Notes under the pieces: model-generated | Told to the model about the DNA's origin: nothing | The model's database searches: none | The model's input: the letters and a program-made list of their open reading frames with translations, nothing else | NCBI RefSeq assembly: GCF_007860175.1 | Contig: NZ_SJPX01000001.1 | Location: forward strand, 620,001-684,000 | Source: Rubripirellula reticaptiva | GTDB taxonomy: Bacteria; Planctomycetota; Planctomycetia; Pirellulales; Pirellulaceae | Direction: 5' to 3' | DNA: 64,000 nucleotides | Shown: positions 8,110 through 17,783 of the stretch, piece by piece | Layout of the letters: the number at the start of each line of letters is the position of its first letter | Numbering within the stretch: the stretch's first letter is position 1 | Made by a program: the position numbers and the translations under genes

Positions 8110-9018
8110 ATGCACCAGTGCGACCACCACCATCCTGCGCCGAAAGACTTTGGTTGGGCGTTCGCGGTCGGTATCACACTGAACATCACCTTTGTGGCTG
8201 TCGAAGCCGCTTTTGGATGGTGGTCTGATTCGCTGGCCTTGATGGCCGATGCCGGGCACAACCTTAGCGACGTGTTGGGGTTGTTGATGGCTTGGGCTGG
8301 ATACGCCCTGGCCAAATTACCGACCAGCCAGAAACGCACATACGGTTGGCGTGGATCAACCATCTTGGCTGCATTGTTCAACTCGCTGCTGTTGATGATC
8401 GCCGTCGGTGGAATCGTTTGGGAAGCCGTTTCGCGGTTCTCGGCACCGCCACACATTCAAGGGCCAGTCGTGATCGTTGTCGCGATCGTGGGTGTCGTCA
8501 TTAATTCGGCGACCGCAATGTTATTCATGCGAGGCAGCGAGCATGATCTGAATCTACGAGGCGCCTATCTGCACATGGCTGCCGATGCGCTGCTGTCGCT
8601 GGGTGTTGCCATCGCCGGCGGGATCATCTTGTGGACAAACTGGTGGTGGGTCGATCCCGTGACAAGTCTGATCATCGCAGCAGTCATCTTCGTTGCCACT
8701 TGGAGCTTGATGGCCGAGTCGTTCCGACTGGCGATGCACGCAGTTCCTGCGAACATCGATTCGCAGCAAGTCGAATCGTATCTTGCTGGTTTGCCAGGCG
8801 TGACATCCGTACATGACCTACATATCTGGGCGATGAGCACCACCGAAATCGCATTGACCGCTCACCTAGTGCGTCCCAATCACGACAACGACGACGCCCT
8901 GCTTAACGAAGCAAGCGAGACGTTGCACCACGATTTCAAGATCAATCATATGACGATCCAGATTGAACGCAGCGTCGCTGACGCCGACTGTGGCCAATGG
9001 GAAGAAGGCACACTGTAA
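8110..9018 (+). CDS. Cation diffusion facilitator (CDF) metal exporter
   Basis: Zinc/divalent-cation : proton antiporter of the CDF family in the inner membrane, exporting metal from the cytoplasm. The 302 residues fit the family length. Six membrane helices are seen. Helix II carries the metal-site motif H50-N-L-S-D54 and helix V carries H155-M-A-A-D159; an HxxxD/HxxxD pair is the pattern of zinc-transporting CDFs. The N-terminus is histidine-rich (HQCDHHH). The C-terminal cytoplasmic domain starts about residue 205 and includes VHDLHIWAMSTTEIALTAHL. It follows a small membrane protein gene closely. No metal regulator gene is nearby, so regulation is unclear. Confidence 0.92.
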   Translation: MHQCDHHHPAPKDFGWAFAVGITLNITFVAVEAAFGWWSDSLALMADAGHNLSDVLGLLMAWAGYALAKLPTSQKRTYGWRGSTILAALFNSLLLMIAVGGIVWEAVSRFSAPPHIQGPVVIVVAIVGVVINSATAMLFMRGSEHDLNLRGAYLHMAADALLSLGVAIAGGIILWTNWWWVDPVTSLIIAAVIFVATWSLMAESFRLAMHAVPANIDSQQVESYLAGLPGVTSVHDLHIWAMSTTEIALTAHLVRPNHDNDDALLNEASETLHHDFKINHMTIQIERSVADADCGQWEEGTL

Positions 9019-9219
9019 AAGCCTGGTTGCGAACTACGGCTGCCGAGTTTGGCTTATCAAATTCAGTGTTACCAATCCGTGCTCAGACACACGATCACTG
9101 CGTAAAAAAACCGACAATACTACGGATGATTCTTTGCACCGCTGACTCAATTGCGACCTAGCCTTTTCATGACAAGATCCCTTCGTTGAAAAACAACTCT
9201 ACTCATTCGGGGCAAAAAG

Positions 9220-10002
9220 GTGAGTACTGCAATCCAACAACCGACACAATCGTCAATACTCGACGTTCTCTTTTCACTCTCAAGCAAAATTGTCCAAGGT
9301 GCAACGCTTGAAGAGTCACTTGAGTTCATATTTGACAACTTTGCCAAGGTCGTGCCTTACGACCGAATTGGTTTTGCCGAAGTCAACGTCGAAAAGCAAA
9401 CGGTTCATACACGCTGGGCCAAGTCGCATGGCAGGACGCGGCTCGGCTTAGGATTCTCGGCACCACTGCGTGGATCTTCATTGTCAATCGTACTTCAGCG
9501 CCGTCAACCTCGGGTGCTAAACGACCTGGCGACGTACCTCGAACATCGCCCGAACTCTCACTCGACCCGGCTAATCGTGCAAGAAGGAGTCCGATCGTCG
9601 ATGACATGCCCCTTGTTCGTCAATGATCAACCTTTCGGTTTCTTGTTCTTCAGCAGCTTTGAAGTCGACGCCTATGACGATCTGCACGTAAAGATCTTGA
9701 AAGAGGTCGGCAATCAACTCGCGATGCTATTGATGGCGTCGAAGGTAGTGCCCGTCGCAGAAACACTCCCCATTGCGCGACCGGCGGCAACCCCGATACA
9801 ACGACTTCCCCAAGCTATTCGACCGACGACAACGATGCTATCGAGCCTGCGACCAGGAATGATTCTTGACGCCCCGATCACCCTGAACGACGGACGACTG
9901 CTGTTGTCGTCAGGCGTCGAACTGACCCAGCAATCGATCAACCGACTGATAACGCTTCACACGCAAGGCTTCATGTCGGTCAACGCGATCAAGATCCGAT
10001 AG
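9220..10002 (+). CDS. GAF-domain protein with a small C-terminal domain seen in HD-GYP-type proteins
   Basis: 260 residues from a GTG preceded by AAAAAGG. Residues about 20-170 form a GAF domain: YDRIGFAEVN, then GVRSSMTCPLFVNDQPFGFLFFSS, then a final helix ending in ALLLMASK-like sequence. The last 50 residues (LRPGMILDAPITLNDGRLLL, then LTQQSINRLITLHTQGF) match the short domain that often precedes or follows HD-GYP and receiver domains in planctomycete signalling proteins. No catalytic output domain is present. It is cytoplasmic and may bind a small ligand and act as a signalling adaptor; the ligand and partners are not evident. Confidence 0.78.
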   Translation: MSTAIQQPTQSSILDVLFSLSSKIVQGATLEESLEFIFDNFAKVVPYDRIGFAEVNVEKQTVHTRWAKSHGRTRLGLGFSAPLRGSSLSIVLQRRQPRVLNDLATYLEHRPNSHSTRLIVQEGVRSSMTCPLFVNDQPFGFLFFSSFEVDAYDDLHVKILKEVGNQLAMLLMASKVVPVAETLPIARPAATPIQRLPQAIRPTTTMLSSLRPGMILDAPITLNDGRLLLSSGVELTQQSINRLITLHTQGFMSVNAIKIR

Positions 10003-10082
10003 ACACACCAAAGCTCAATTGCCTTGCCAGTGGTGAAGTTTGTCCGCGGTATGCGTTTCCCAAAAATGGTGCCAACCGTCCG

Positions 10083-11306
10083 TCAACTCAGCACGTCCAA
10101 TTGCCGTACGGGAACGTCTTCAATGTGTCCGGTGGTTGGTGATAAACCACGTCGGGCAAGCATCGTGTCCAAGTCCAACATTCCGACTAGCTGCCCGCTG
10201 GAATCCACCACAGGAATCTGGCGAACCGACTTCCCGGACTTTGCGAGAGCCGCCGAAAGGTCATCGTCAGCTCGCAGCAAGTCCACCGACTCGTTGTAGT
10301 CGATCAATTGTCCAGCTGTGATAGAAGTGTCTTTTCCAGCAGCCAATGCACTTGTCACGTCATCAAGACGAAGTGTGCCAACGACCGTTCCAACAATCGA
10401 TGAAATTGGCAGGACGGATTGCGGCGTCATCCGCCATTGGCGTGCGATCTCGCCCAGCGGCGTGTCCATCGGCAAGACGCGATTGGATTGCACCATAACG
10501 TCGCCGACTTTCAGCCCCCGAACTTTTTCCATCAAGCTGACTTGGCGAAACTCGGTGATGCCCGCGTATCCAATGAAGATCGCGATCAGAATCGGAATGG
10601 GGCTGAACACGTCGGCGTTCAACGCGACCCAAATCATTACCGCGGCACACGCCAAGCCAACTTTCGAAGCAATCGAAGTCGCTAGCGAATAGTCCATCAC
10701 CATTGCTAGCAGACTGCGAAAGACGCGGCCACCATCCATTGGAAACGCCGGGATCATGTTGAACAAAACCAAGATCACGTTAACCAGCATCATTAAAACC
10801 GCAAAACCAACCCATGATGGCTGTTCAAAAATTTGCATTGCCATTTCATCAGTTTGGGCAGCCACTTCATTACCCGTGAACATCGCCGTCACGAATTCGG
10901 AAATCACCGCGATGGTTTCTGAACTTGCCAGCACCGCAAACCCGATCAGCAATAAGATCACGATGACCACGTTGACCGCTGGCCCGGCGACCGCCACGAT
11001 CAATTCCTGCCAAGGAATCCTTGGCATCCGCCGCAGACGGGCCACGCCACCAATCGGCAACAGGGTGATGTCAGCAGTGCCGATCCCGAAGCACCGCGCC
11101 GCCATCGCATGCCCATACTCGTGCAGAGTCACACAAAAGAAAACGCCAAACAATTGGGCAATTGCAAAGGCTACACCCACGGCTCCGAGTGGCAAGGAAC
11201 GCATCGCCACAAACAAAATGGCCAAAGAAAAGGACCAATGGACATACAGTCCGATTCCCAGGAATGTGCCCAATTTCAAACGGCGAGCTAATAAGCTTTC
11301 GGGCAA
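10083..11306 (-). CDS. Site-2-type membrane protease (M50) with CBS domain pair
   Basis: Intramembrane zinc metalloprotease of the M50B family with a C-terminal CBS pair, 407 residues. The catalytic motif is HEYGH (H62, E63, H66) in a membrane helix. The third ligand lies in NMIPAFPMDGGRVFRS near residue 200, matching the N-P-x-x-D-G signature. Several further helices are present up to about 245. Residues 265-400 form two CBS motifs (VGDVMVQSNRVLPMDTPLG and a later SGKSVRQIPVVDSSGQLVG), which in this family bind adenine nucleotides and may gate activity. Substrate is unknown. The gene is divergent from the RbsD/FucU gene. Confidence 0.9.
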   Translation of the reverse strand: MPESLLARRLKLGTFLGIGLYVHWSFSLAILFVAMRSLPLGAVGVAFAIAQLFGVFFCVTLHEYGHAMAARCFGIGTADITLLPIGGVARLRRMPRIPWQELIVAVAGPAVNVVIVILLLIGFAVLASSETIAVISEFVTAMFTGNEVAAQTDEMAMQIFEQPSWVGFAVLMMLVNVILVLFNMIPAFPMDGGRVFRSLLAMVMDYSLATSIASKVGLACAAVMIWVALNADVFSPIPILIAIFIGYAGITEFRQVSLMEKVRGLKVGDVMVQSNRVLPMDTPLGEIARQWRMTPQSVLPISSIVGTVVGTLRLDDVTSALAAGKDTSITAGQLIDYNESVDLLRADDDLSAALAKSGKSVRQIPVVDSSGQLVGMLDLDTMLARRGLSPTTGHIEDVPVRQLDVLS

Positions 11307-11334
11307 CGAGCCACTCCGTCACAAGGTTGTTGGA

Positions 11335-11340
11335 TATAAT
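11335..11340 (+). promoter_or_regulatory. Candidate -10 box (TATAAT) for the RbsD/FucU gene
   Basis: A consensus TATAAT lies 48 bases before the ATG at 11388, in the divergent gap. I cannot see a good -35 at 16-18 bases upstream, so this is a position-based call. Confidence 0.4.
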
Positions 11341-11387
11341 GCCGCCCATCCTATCCAAATTGCACGCTTCATCCGAGTGCCAACCGA

Positions 11388-11834
11388 ATGCTTCGCCATA
11401 AGTTAATCCACCCCCAAATCAGTTCAATCCTGGCATCCGCCGGACACCACAGCAGCGTTCTAATCGCTGACGGGAACTACCCTGCAGCCAGCAAACGAGG
11501 GCCACGCGCCGAGTTGATCAGTCTAAACCTGATGCCCGGCGTTCCCACCTGCAACCAGGTCTTGGAAGCTCTGCTGTCAGCGGTTCCCGTCGAAGCCATC
11601 CAAACCATGCAGACCGAGGCGAGCGGCCCGTACGCACTGGACGGCGATCCACCCGTCTGGGACGACTATCGCCAAACGATCAAGAACGAAGGCCTAGATG
11701 TCAAACTGGAACCTATCGACAAATGGGCATTTTATGATGCCGTCGGCACCCCCGATCACGTTCTGACCATCCAAACAGCCGACCAGCAACGATACGCCAA
11801 CATTCTGTTGACCATTGGCGTTCGTATGGACTGA
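11388..11834 (+). CDS. RbsD/FucU-family sugar mutarotase
   Basis: 148-residue member of the RbsD/FucU family, which interconverts the anomers of ribose or fucose. The N-terminus MLRHKLIHPQISSILASAGH and the following HSSVLIADGNYPAA fit the family, with the expected histidine(s) at about 20-21. The centre (ELISLNLMPGVPTCNQVLEALLSAVPVE) and the C-terminal RYANILLTIGV also match. No sugar transporter or isomerase genes are adjacent, so its sugar cannot be chosen from context; the D-N-Y-P variant of the motif leans toward the FucU side. It is convergent with the beta-propeller gene at 11865. Confidence 0.85.
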   Translation: MLRHKLIHPQISSILASAGHHSSVLIADGNYPAASKRGPRAELISLNLMPGVPTCNQVLEALLSAVPVEAIQTMQTEASGPYALDGDPPVWDDYRQTIKNEGLDVKLEPIDKWAFYDAVGTPDHVLTIQTADQQRYANILLTIGVRMD

Positions 11835-11864
11835 GTGCGTGATCGTCAACGCAGCGGATAAACC

Positions 11865-13163
11865 CTAGGGTATAAGCGACGCGCACATCAGTTCATTGTC
11901 GTTCCGTGCGTAGATGTGGCCGTTGGCGATCGCGGGATGCGACCACGTCACGCCGCCCCGCTTGGGCAACTGCTTTCGCGTCGGCGCCAACAGTTTGGTT
12001 CGCGAATGTTCCTGAAAGCCCGTCGGTGACAACGTCGCAAAGATCAACTCTCCCTGATCGTTTTGCATGATTTCGCGATCACCGTCTTGGATGGTGTGGA
12101 TCGTCGCCCAGCGGGCCTTGGGCACAGCGGTTGTGTCTTCCCAAATTCGGTCGCCCGATGCGATGTCCAGGCATCGCAGTTGTCCGTAGCTGTCGGCGCC
12201 ATAGATGAATTCGCCCTTGATCAACGGGTTACTAATCATGCAGTGAAGTGCGTCGGTGTTGATTTCATCGATCCCGACGCGGTGCCAAACTTTCGCGGCC
12301 GTCAATTCATCCTTTGAAAAACGAATCAACATCGAACCGTCATAGAACGACGACACGAACAGCCGATCATTGGCCACGACCGGTGTGGGAACGCCGATGG
12401 GCATGTTGCGAGATCGCATCTCAACTCGCCAATGAACCTTGCCCGACCTCGGATCCAAACCGCTGATGCTGGCGCCGGTCCAAACGACGGCGACGTCTTG
12501 ATCGGCTTGCCGAATTAGAATCGGAGAACTGTAACCGGCCGGTTCATCGATCGACCGCCAACGTTCTTTCCCGGTCGCCAAATCAAACGCCACCACGCAA
12601 GCATCGCCAGCGCCCGCGACGACTTGAATCACCAAGTCGTCGTAGACCAATGGAGCCGCGGTGATGCCCCAAATTGGCATGCGAACGGCGTACTCGTCTC
12701 GCAAACCATGTTGCCACTTGATCGTTCCGTTGGTCGCATCGAAACAGATCAATTGACCGGCGGCGCCGACCGAAATTGCCAAGTCACCGTGGATCGTCAC
12801 CGATGCGCGCGGGCCGGCACGATAGCCGATGTCACCATAGGCCGCCGGGTACGCGTGCTTCCAGAGTTCTTCACCCGTTTCGGCGCTAAAACACAAGACT
12901 CGTTCAATTTCACCGTCTTCGTCTTCGAGTCCTCGGTCAGTCACGAACACGCGGCCGTCGGCAACGGTCGGTCCGCTGTAACCGGCGCCGATTTTGACGG
13001 TCCACTTTCGCGGCAGGTGATCGTCGGGCAGCGACGTCATCAAGCCAGGCTCGTTGATCCGCCCGTCGCGATCGATACCGCGCCACTGAGGCCAATCATC
13101 GGCAACCGCGGTTGTGATCAATGCGATGCAAGCGATAAAAGAACGCGTAACGTTAGCGATCAA
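11865..13163 (-). CDS. Secreted PQQ-type beta-propeller protein
   Basis: 432 residues with an N-terminal signal peptide (FIACIALITTAVADDW, cleavage near residue 22) and a following DWPQWRGIDRDG motif that marks planctomycete PQQ/BamB-like propellers. Several blades are visible through repeats such as DLATGKERWRS, DPRSGKVHWRVE and DIASGDRIWED. No catalytic motif of a PQQ dehydrogenase is seen, so it is more likely a binding or scaffold protein in the periplasm than an alcohol dehydrogenase. It follows the oxidoreductase gene on the same strand with a gap of about 45 bases and may be co-transcribed with it. Confidence 0.85.
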   Translation of the reverse strand: MIANVTRSFIACIALITTAVADDWPQWRGIDRDGRINEPGLMTSLPDDHLPRKWTVKIGAGYSGPTVADGRVFVTDRGLEDEDGEIERVLCFSAETGEELWKHAYPAAYGDIGYRAGPRASVTIHGDLAISVGAAGQLICFDATNGTIKWQHGLRDEYAVRMPIWGITAAPLVYDDLVIQVVAGAGDACVVAFDLATGKERWRSIDEPAGYSSPILIRQADQDVAVVWTGASISGLDPRSGKVHWRVEMRSRNMPIGVPTPVVANDRLFVSSFYDGSMLIRFSKDELTAAKVWHRVGIDEINTDALHCMISNPLIKGEFIYGADSYGQLRCLDIASGDRIWEDTTAVPKARWATIHTIQDGDREIMQNDQGELIFATLSPTGFQEHSRTKLLAPTRKQLPKRGGVTWSHPAIANGHIYARNDNELMCASLIP

Positions 13164-13208
13164 AAGACGACTCGATCATGTTGAAGGTGAGCGAACAGAA
13201 TCACAATC

Positions 13209-14564
13209 TCAAACGGTTGCTGGATGGATGTACGGTTTTCGATACTCGCGCCGGAGCATGGAGCTAGCTTCGGCGTCACCGACAGCCGTGTGAGTTGCTG
13301 GGTCGAACTCGATCGATCGGCCCAACGCCGACGACACATTTGCCATGATGCACGACGCGCTGCTGATGTGGCCTTGTTCGATGTCGGCGATCGGATTGCT
13401 ACGAGAATCGATCGCAGCCAAGAAGTCACGCATGTGCCCGCGAATTGCCGATGCGACATGCAGTTCCAAGTTCCACTTTTCTTTGTCGCTGGCATCGGTC
13501 GGGTATTTGTCCAGCTCGATCAATGCCTCGCCCTGAAGCTTTTGGCCGCCGCCTCGGGGAATAAAATCGAATCGATTGACGCTCAACTTAAGCGTCCCCT
13601 TCGTACCGTAAATGATTCCCGCCCACGGATACTGCGGGTCCGGCGCGTCACCCCAACTGCGGTGTGTCCAAACGACATCCAAGTCATCGAAGTCAAAGGT
13701 CGCCGTTTGCGTATCGGAAATGTTGGCCTTCGATTTCGTGTCCACCAAAATACCGCCACTGCTGGCGATGTGCTTTGGCCAACCCAGTCCCAATTGCCAG
13801 CGGACCATGTCTAACATGTGAACGCACATGTCACCAACGATACCGTTGCCGTATTCCATGAACGCTCGCCACGAACGCGGATGAACCAATTCGTTGTAGG
13901 GACGCATCGGTGCTGGACCAGTCCAAGCGTCATAGTCCAGATTCTTCGGCGGCGCCGAATCGGGCGGATTCTTATTGGACCGCATGTGGTAATAGCAACA
14001 CACTTCGGCGTGCGCGATGTCACCGAGCAATCCTGCCTCGACGACCTGATTCTTTGCATCGATCAAATGAGGCGTACTGCGCCGCTGGGTTCCGACTTGG
14101 ACGACGCGACCGGTTCGCCGAGCGGCATCCAACATCGCTTTGCTTTCCAGCACATCGCATCCGGTCGGCTTCTGAACATAAACGTCCGCGCCGGCTTCGA
14201 CTGCGGCAATCATTGGCAACGCGTGCCAGTGATCGGGTGTCGCGATCAAGACGATGTCCAAGTCCTTTTCGGCCAGCATATTTTGATAGTTGGCGTAGGT
14301 TCGCGGCCTCGTCTTGGATGCTTGCCGCGAAGCGATCAAATCCGCTGCTTGGTTAAGCATGTCCGTGTCGACATCGCACAGCGAAACCACTTCCACTGGC
14401 TCAACATTCATCAACTGAAGCAGGTCGCACTTGCCGTACCAACCACACCCGATCAGCCCAACTCGGCGTGGCCTTGATTTTTCGTCCGCATAGGCTCGCG
14501 ATTGAATCGCGGCAACAGTCGCCGCCGCGGCAGTTGCACCGTGAATAAAATTACGTCGATCCAT
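13209..14564 (-). CDS. Tat-exported Gfo/Idh/MocA-family oxidoreductase
   Basis: NAD(P)-dependent oxidoreductase of the Gfo/Idh/MocA family, 451 residues from the ATG at 14564. The frame is open further upstream, but this ATG gives a twin-arginine signal: MDRRNFIHGATAAAATVAA, cut near AYA. A Rossmann fold follows (RRVGLIGCGWYGKCD). The usual EKP motif appears as QKP in YVQKPTGCDVLESKAM; the substrate-domain motif HMLDMVRWQLGLGWPKHI is present. Planctomycetes carry many such exported copies thought to act on sugars. The substrate here is unknown. It sits between the DUF1571 gene and a beta-propeller gene, all on the same strand. Confidence 0.9.
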   Translation of the reverse strand: MDRRNFIHGATAAAATVAAIQSRAYADEKSRPRRVGLIGCGWYGKCDLLQLMNVEPVEVVSLCDVDTDMLNQAADLIASRQASKTRPRTYANYQNMLAEKDLDIVLIATPDHWHALPMIAAVEAGADVYVQKPTGCDVLESKAMLDAARRTGRVVQVGTQRRSTPHLIDAKNQVVEAGLLGDIAHAEVCCYYHMRSNKNPPDSAPPKNLDYDAWTGPAPMRPYNELVHPRSWRAFMEYGNGIVGDMCVHMLDMVRWQLGLGWPKHIASSGGILVDTKSKANISDTQTATFDFDDLDVVWTHRSWGDAPDPQYPWAGIIYGTKGTLKLSVNRFDFIPRGGGQKLQGEALIELDKYPTDASDKEKWNLELHVASAIRGHMRDFLAAIDSRSNPIADIEQGHISSASCIMANVSSALGRSIEFDPATHTAVGDAEASSMLRREYRKPYIHPATV

Positions 14565-14646
14565 GATGTCTTGGAGTGTACGAGTGTAAAGAAGTTCGAA
14601 AAAGGACAGACGGCCGAACGGCCGAATCAACCTCCATGATACTCGA

Positions 14647-15531
14647 TCAAAACAGCGGAAAACCATAGTTCGAGTTCTTGGTGTCAAAGTCAGTCTCGGT
14701 CAGGCCCACATTCGTTTTCAAATCGTGATAAGCGTACGACTCTAAAAGCGGCGGCTCGTCACCCAATTGTTCGGGCCAACCAAAGCTGCGGTAACTGAGA
14801 ATCAGTTGGCGTTGTGGATCGACGACAATCTCGGCGACGGAAAAATCGTCTTCGCTGTCGCTGGGTTCACGGCGACGGACCTGGATCAACTGACAATCAA
14901 CTTCATCAAACAGATGGCCGTCTTTGATCGCAACTTCGACATTGGGGTTATTGCGATCCTGCTCGCCTCGCTCGATCAGTTTTTCAACCAGCTTCACCAA
15001 GCCAATTTCGCTGATCGGATAGCGTTGCCCTTGCATCGCGATCATTCCGGTCGGATCCAGCCAGATCGTTTTCAATCCTAAAATCATGCCAACTTCGTGG
15101 ACCGCCATTTTCCCATCGTATAAGTCTTCGGCCCAAATCACCTCGCGTCCTTGCAAAGAGGCCGGAGATTCGAAACGCAGATAGATCCGCCGAGGCGACT
15201 GGTTTTCGTCACCTCCGAACCGGGTCTGAGCGCGGATTGAAATTTCGGCGGGCTCGCCTAGGACTCCGCTTGCATCGCGTTCTTGCTTGACGAAACGAGC
15301 GGTATAGTCATCCAAGTTGGTTTCCATCGCCAGCAACGCGTCGCTGGCCATTTTCAAGACATCGTCAATACCGGGCGATTGCACGGCCGGATTGTCGGAC
15401 TCCGGTGCATCGCTTCGCACATACACGGTTAGCGGTCCCGTCGACGATCCCGCTGTCGAAGTTTGCGTGAACCGCCAAACCACAACGCCAGCTACGATCA
15501 ATGCGATACCGACCAGAAATTTCTTCAACAT
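14647..15531 (-). CDS. DUF1571 membrane-anchored protein
   Basis: 294 residues from an ATG giving MLKKFLVGIALIVAGVVVWRF, an N-terminal anchor or uncleaved signal. The globular part, from about residue 55, matches the DUF1571 family pattern: MASDALLAMETNLDDYTARFVKQERDASG, then RIYLRFESPASLQGREVIWAEDLYDGKM, and GLKTIWLDPTGMIAMQGQRYPISE. The function of the family is not known. An in-frame upstream ATG at 15558 is less likely because it precedes the signal by polar residues. It lies 82 bases upstream of the oxidoreductase gene on the same strand. Confidence 0.82.
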   Translation of the reverse strand: MLKKFLVGIALIVAGVVVWRFTQTSTAGSSTGPLTVYVRSDAPESDNPAVQSPGIDDVLKMASDALLAMETNLDDYTARFVKQERDASGVLGEPAEISIRAQTRFGGDENQSPRRIYLRFESPASLQGREVIWAEDLYDGKMAVHEVGMILGLKTIWLDPTGMIAMQGQRYPISEIGLVKLVEKLIERGEQDRNNPNVEVAIKDGHLFDEVDCQLIQVRRREPSDSEDDFSVAEIVVDPQRQLILSYRSFGWPEQLGDEPPLLESYAYHDLKTNVGLTETDFDTKNSNYGFPLF

Positions 15532-15579
15532 CCGAATTAACCTTCCCCAACGCTCCAATTACGACGATTCCAAAAAACA

Positions 15580-15657
15580 GGCCGTAGCGAGCCTCAACGA
15601 GTCAGGACGGACACAATCTAACGGGTCCAACACCACTCATCAAAACTCGCTACGGCC
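15580..15657. repeat. 12-bp perfect inverted repeat with 54-base loop
   Basis: GGCCGTAGCGAG at 15580-15591 is matched by CTCGCTACGGCC at 15646-15657. The element fills the gap between the DUF1571 gene and the large secreted protein gene. It has no T-run, and looks like a dispersed REP-type element rather than a terminator. Confidence 0.55.
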
Positions 15658-15693
15658 GACGCAGCTTCGATAGGCATTCGCCTACGAGTCCGA

Positions 15694-17427
15694 CTAGAAT
15701 TGATTTTGGCGACCTTGGCTTTGCATCGCTGCCGCCGCAATCGCTTTGATCAGGCCTTCGCCAATCTTGATAACCGACGCCTGACCGTTTTCGACGCTAT
15801 TTTGTACGATGGTTGCGATCCCCTGATCAGCCGCACTGCCAAGCGCGTCGATCATCGCCGAAATTGCCGCATTGGACTCTACCGAATTGGCGTACTGAAG
15901 AATCGGCAACAACGTGAACTTCAACTGTCCGACCGGACGATCGGCACCCTGATCAAGCGTGCTGCTGTCGATCAACTCTTTCAACAACGCCTCGCTGTTG
16001 TTACCAACTGCCAAGTAAACTGCTTTCGGACCGGTTCCGACGTGCACTCGCAACGTTTCGCCAAAGACTCGGCGAGCTTCGTCTTCGCTGGCTGGAACGT
16101 CGGCTTCGACCAAGTGCATGTTGACGTCTTTGTACGTGCTGACGTCGAACGTGAACCGAGGCGCACCCTTTTCGTTCTCGATTTTGGCAGCCAAGTCTTT
16201 GACGATCTGAGCAGCTTCGTTGCCGTCTGCGACGAACGAGCCAAACACGAAACGGAAATCGTTCTGATCGGCCATCAACAATGTTCCGACATCGGCGCGG
16301 CCTTCTTCGATCGACGACATCGCTAACTCTACCACCCGGTCAATCATCGCTCGGATGTCATCTCGTTGAGTGGCTGAAAGGTTGTCTTCGTTTTCGAGCG
16401 CTCCACCGAGCGACTTCAGAGTGCTCTTGAGCGTCATCCGCGTCTGCTCGACGGCTTCGGGGCTAATCGACGTGGCGGCGTGGTAGTAGGCGGCGGCGTC
16501 CGAACGGATGACTGACGCAAACTGTGAAGGAATCGGTTGCTGGCCACCGTAAATCGCAGCCAAAGTTGACCCGGCGACCGCGGTGAACGATGTATCGATG
16601 ACGACTTGTTTGCCGGGTTCGTCAACGTTGATACCGAACATCAAGGTGTCAGTTTCGTTGATGAACTGCTCAAGCTGCTTCATCGTGCTGTCGGCCATTT
16701 CACGTGCAGATTCGGCATCCGCGCCGTCCTGCTTTTCCATCGCTTGCTCAAATCCTTGGCGAATTTGGGCGACCAACATGCCGCGAGTCGCAGCTGGCAC
16801 TTGTTGCATTTGCAATCGAAATGCCAGGTCAAAGTCGTTCCCCAACCCAGCAAACAACGCGGTTGGATCGGCAGGTGCGAGATCCAACAAGTCCTTTCGC
16901 TGTGCCATCACGGCCCAAGCACCAAGTTGGCGAATGTAAACCGTGTTCGGCCCCAGCGCGATGACCAACGTGCCGTCGTCTAACTCGTCCGCAGGTCCGG
17001 TTTGAGCTTCTAGCCGCTTCAAAACGGTCTTCACGTCAGCGGACGGCAAGACTGCGATCGGCTGGGGAACGCCATCAACCAGTGGCACTAACACGCCAAC
17101 GGGCATGTCCATATCGATGCCCTGCGTGTAGGTCCCCGCGATCATTGTGAACATGCCGCCAACCTGTGGCTGGCCGCCCAAGCTGGACAGGTAGTTCACA
17201 TCTCGCATCAACTTGTTGATCGAGCCGAGCGTCAGCACCAAGACTGGTTCGGTTGCATTGTCCGTCGCCGCAGGTGCGTTATCCAATTGCAGCTTCTCTT
17301 GACCCAAAACGGGCGACACAGCCATTGGCGACACCGCGATCGCCAGACAGGCGACCCAGCCGGTAGCTGCTGCGGTAAACGACTTGGCAATCCAACCTTG
17401 CCGTGATGTTTGATTCCACAAACCCAT
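15694..17427 (-). CDS. Large secreted hypothetical protein
   Basis: 577 residues, not recognised. The N-terminus has a positively charged start followed by a long hydrophobic stretch (AATGWVACLAIAVSPMAVSPVLGQ), a signal peptide with probable cleavage after VLGQ or nearby. The mature protein is rich in Ala, Asp and Gln and has alternating helix and strand patterns; segments such as NTVYIRQLGAWAVMAQRKDL and TDTLMFGINVDEPGKQVVID suggest a repeated alpha/beta fold. No enzyme motif, cysteine pair or repeat is evident. It is probably periplasmic. Genes of this appearance are common in planctomycetes, but the function is unknown. It is the first gene upstream of the DUF1571 group, separated by an inverted repeat. 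Confidence 0.75.
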   Translation of the reverse strand: MGLWNQTSRQGWIAKSFTAAATGWVACLAIAVSPMAVSPVLGQEKLQLDNAPAATDNATEPVLVLTLGSINKLMRDVNYLSSLGGQPQVGGMFTMIAGTYTQGIDMDMPVGVLVPLVDGVPQPIAVLPSADVKTVLKRLEAQTGPADELDDGTLVIALGPNTVYIRQLGAWAVMAQRKDLLDLAPADPTALFAGLGNDFDLAFRLQMQQVPAATRGMLVAQIRQGFEQAMEKQDGADAESAREMADSTMKQLEQFINETDTLMFGINVDEPGKQVVIDTSFTAVAGSTLAAIYGGQQPIPSQFASVIRSDAAAYYHAATSISPEAVEQTRMTLKSTLKSLGGALENEDNLSATQRDDIRAMIDRVVELAMSSIEEGRADVGTLLMADQNDFRFVFGSFVADGNEAAQIVKDLAAKIENEKGAPRFTFDVSTYKDVNMHLVEADVPASEDEARRVFGETLRVHVGTGPKAVYLAVGNNSEALLKELIDSSTLDQGADRPVGQLKFTLLPILQYANSVESNAAISAMIDALGSAADQGIATIVQNSVENGQASVIKIGEGLIKAIAAAAMQSQGRQNQF

Positions 17428-17783
17428 TGTTCCAAAATCCTAAGAGAGGGGGAGGAGATTATTCAGCGGTGAACGAAACCATTCACCGAATTCATTCGAA
17501 TGACACACAATCGCCGACACTAACCATTACCCGACGGCGACGCGTTAAGTTTCGCGGGTTACAAAGAATTGGGCAATCGCGACATTCTGATTTTCATAGC
17601 TCGGCACCACGCCAGCCGCGTATCAGGGGTCAACGACACTGCCAGCCTCGCTTGCAATACAGAGACGTTCAGTCGGTCGCCCGAGCAGGAACAGCCGCCC
17701 AGCGAGGCGAGCACACCCCATTTAGAAATCGATCGACGCATCGACAAGGAAACACAAACTTCCCTGCCCGATGCGGACCGTGA
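17428..17783. other. Intergenic gap without a recognised gene
   Basis: 356 bases between the secreted-protein gene and infA. It should contain the promoter of the former. A GGGGGAGGAG purine run lies near 17449. I see no convincing small gene, RNA gene or terminator. Confidence 0.5.
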
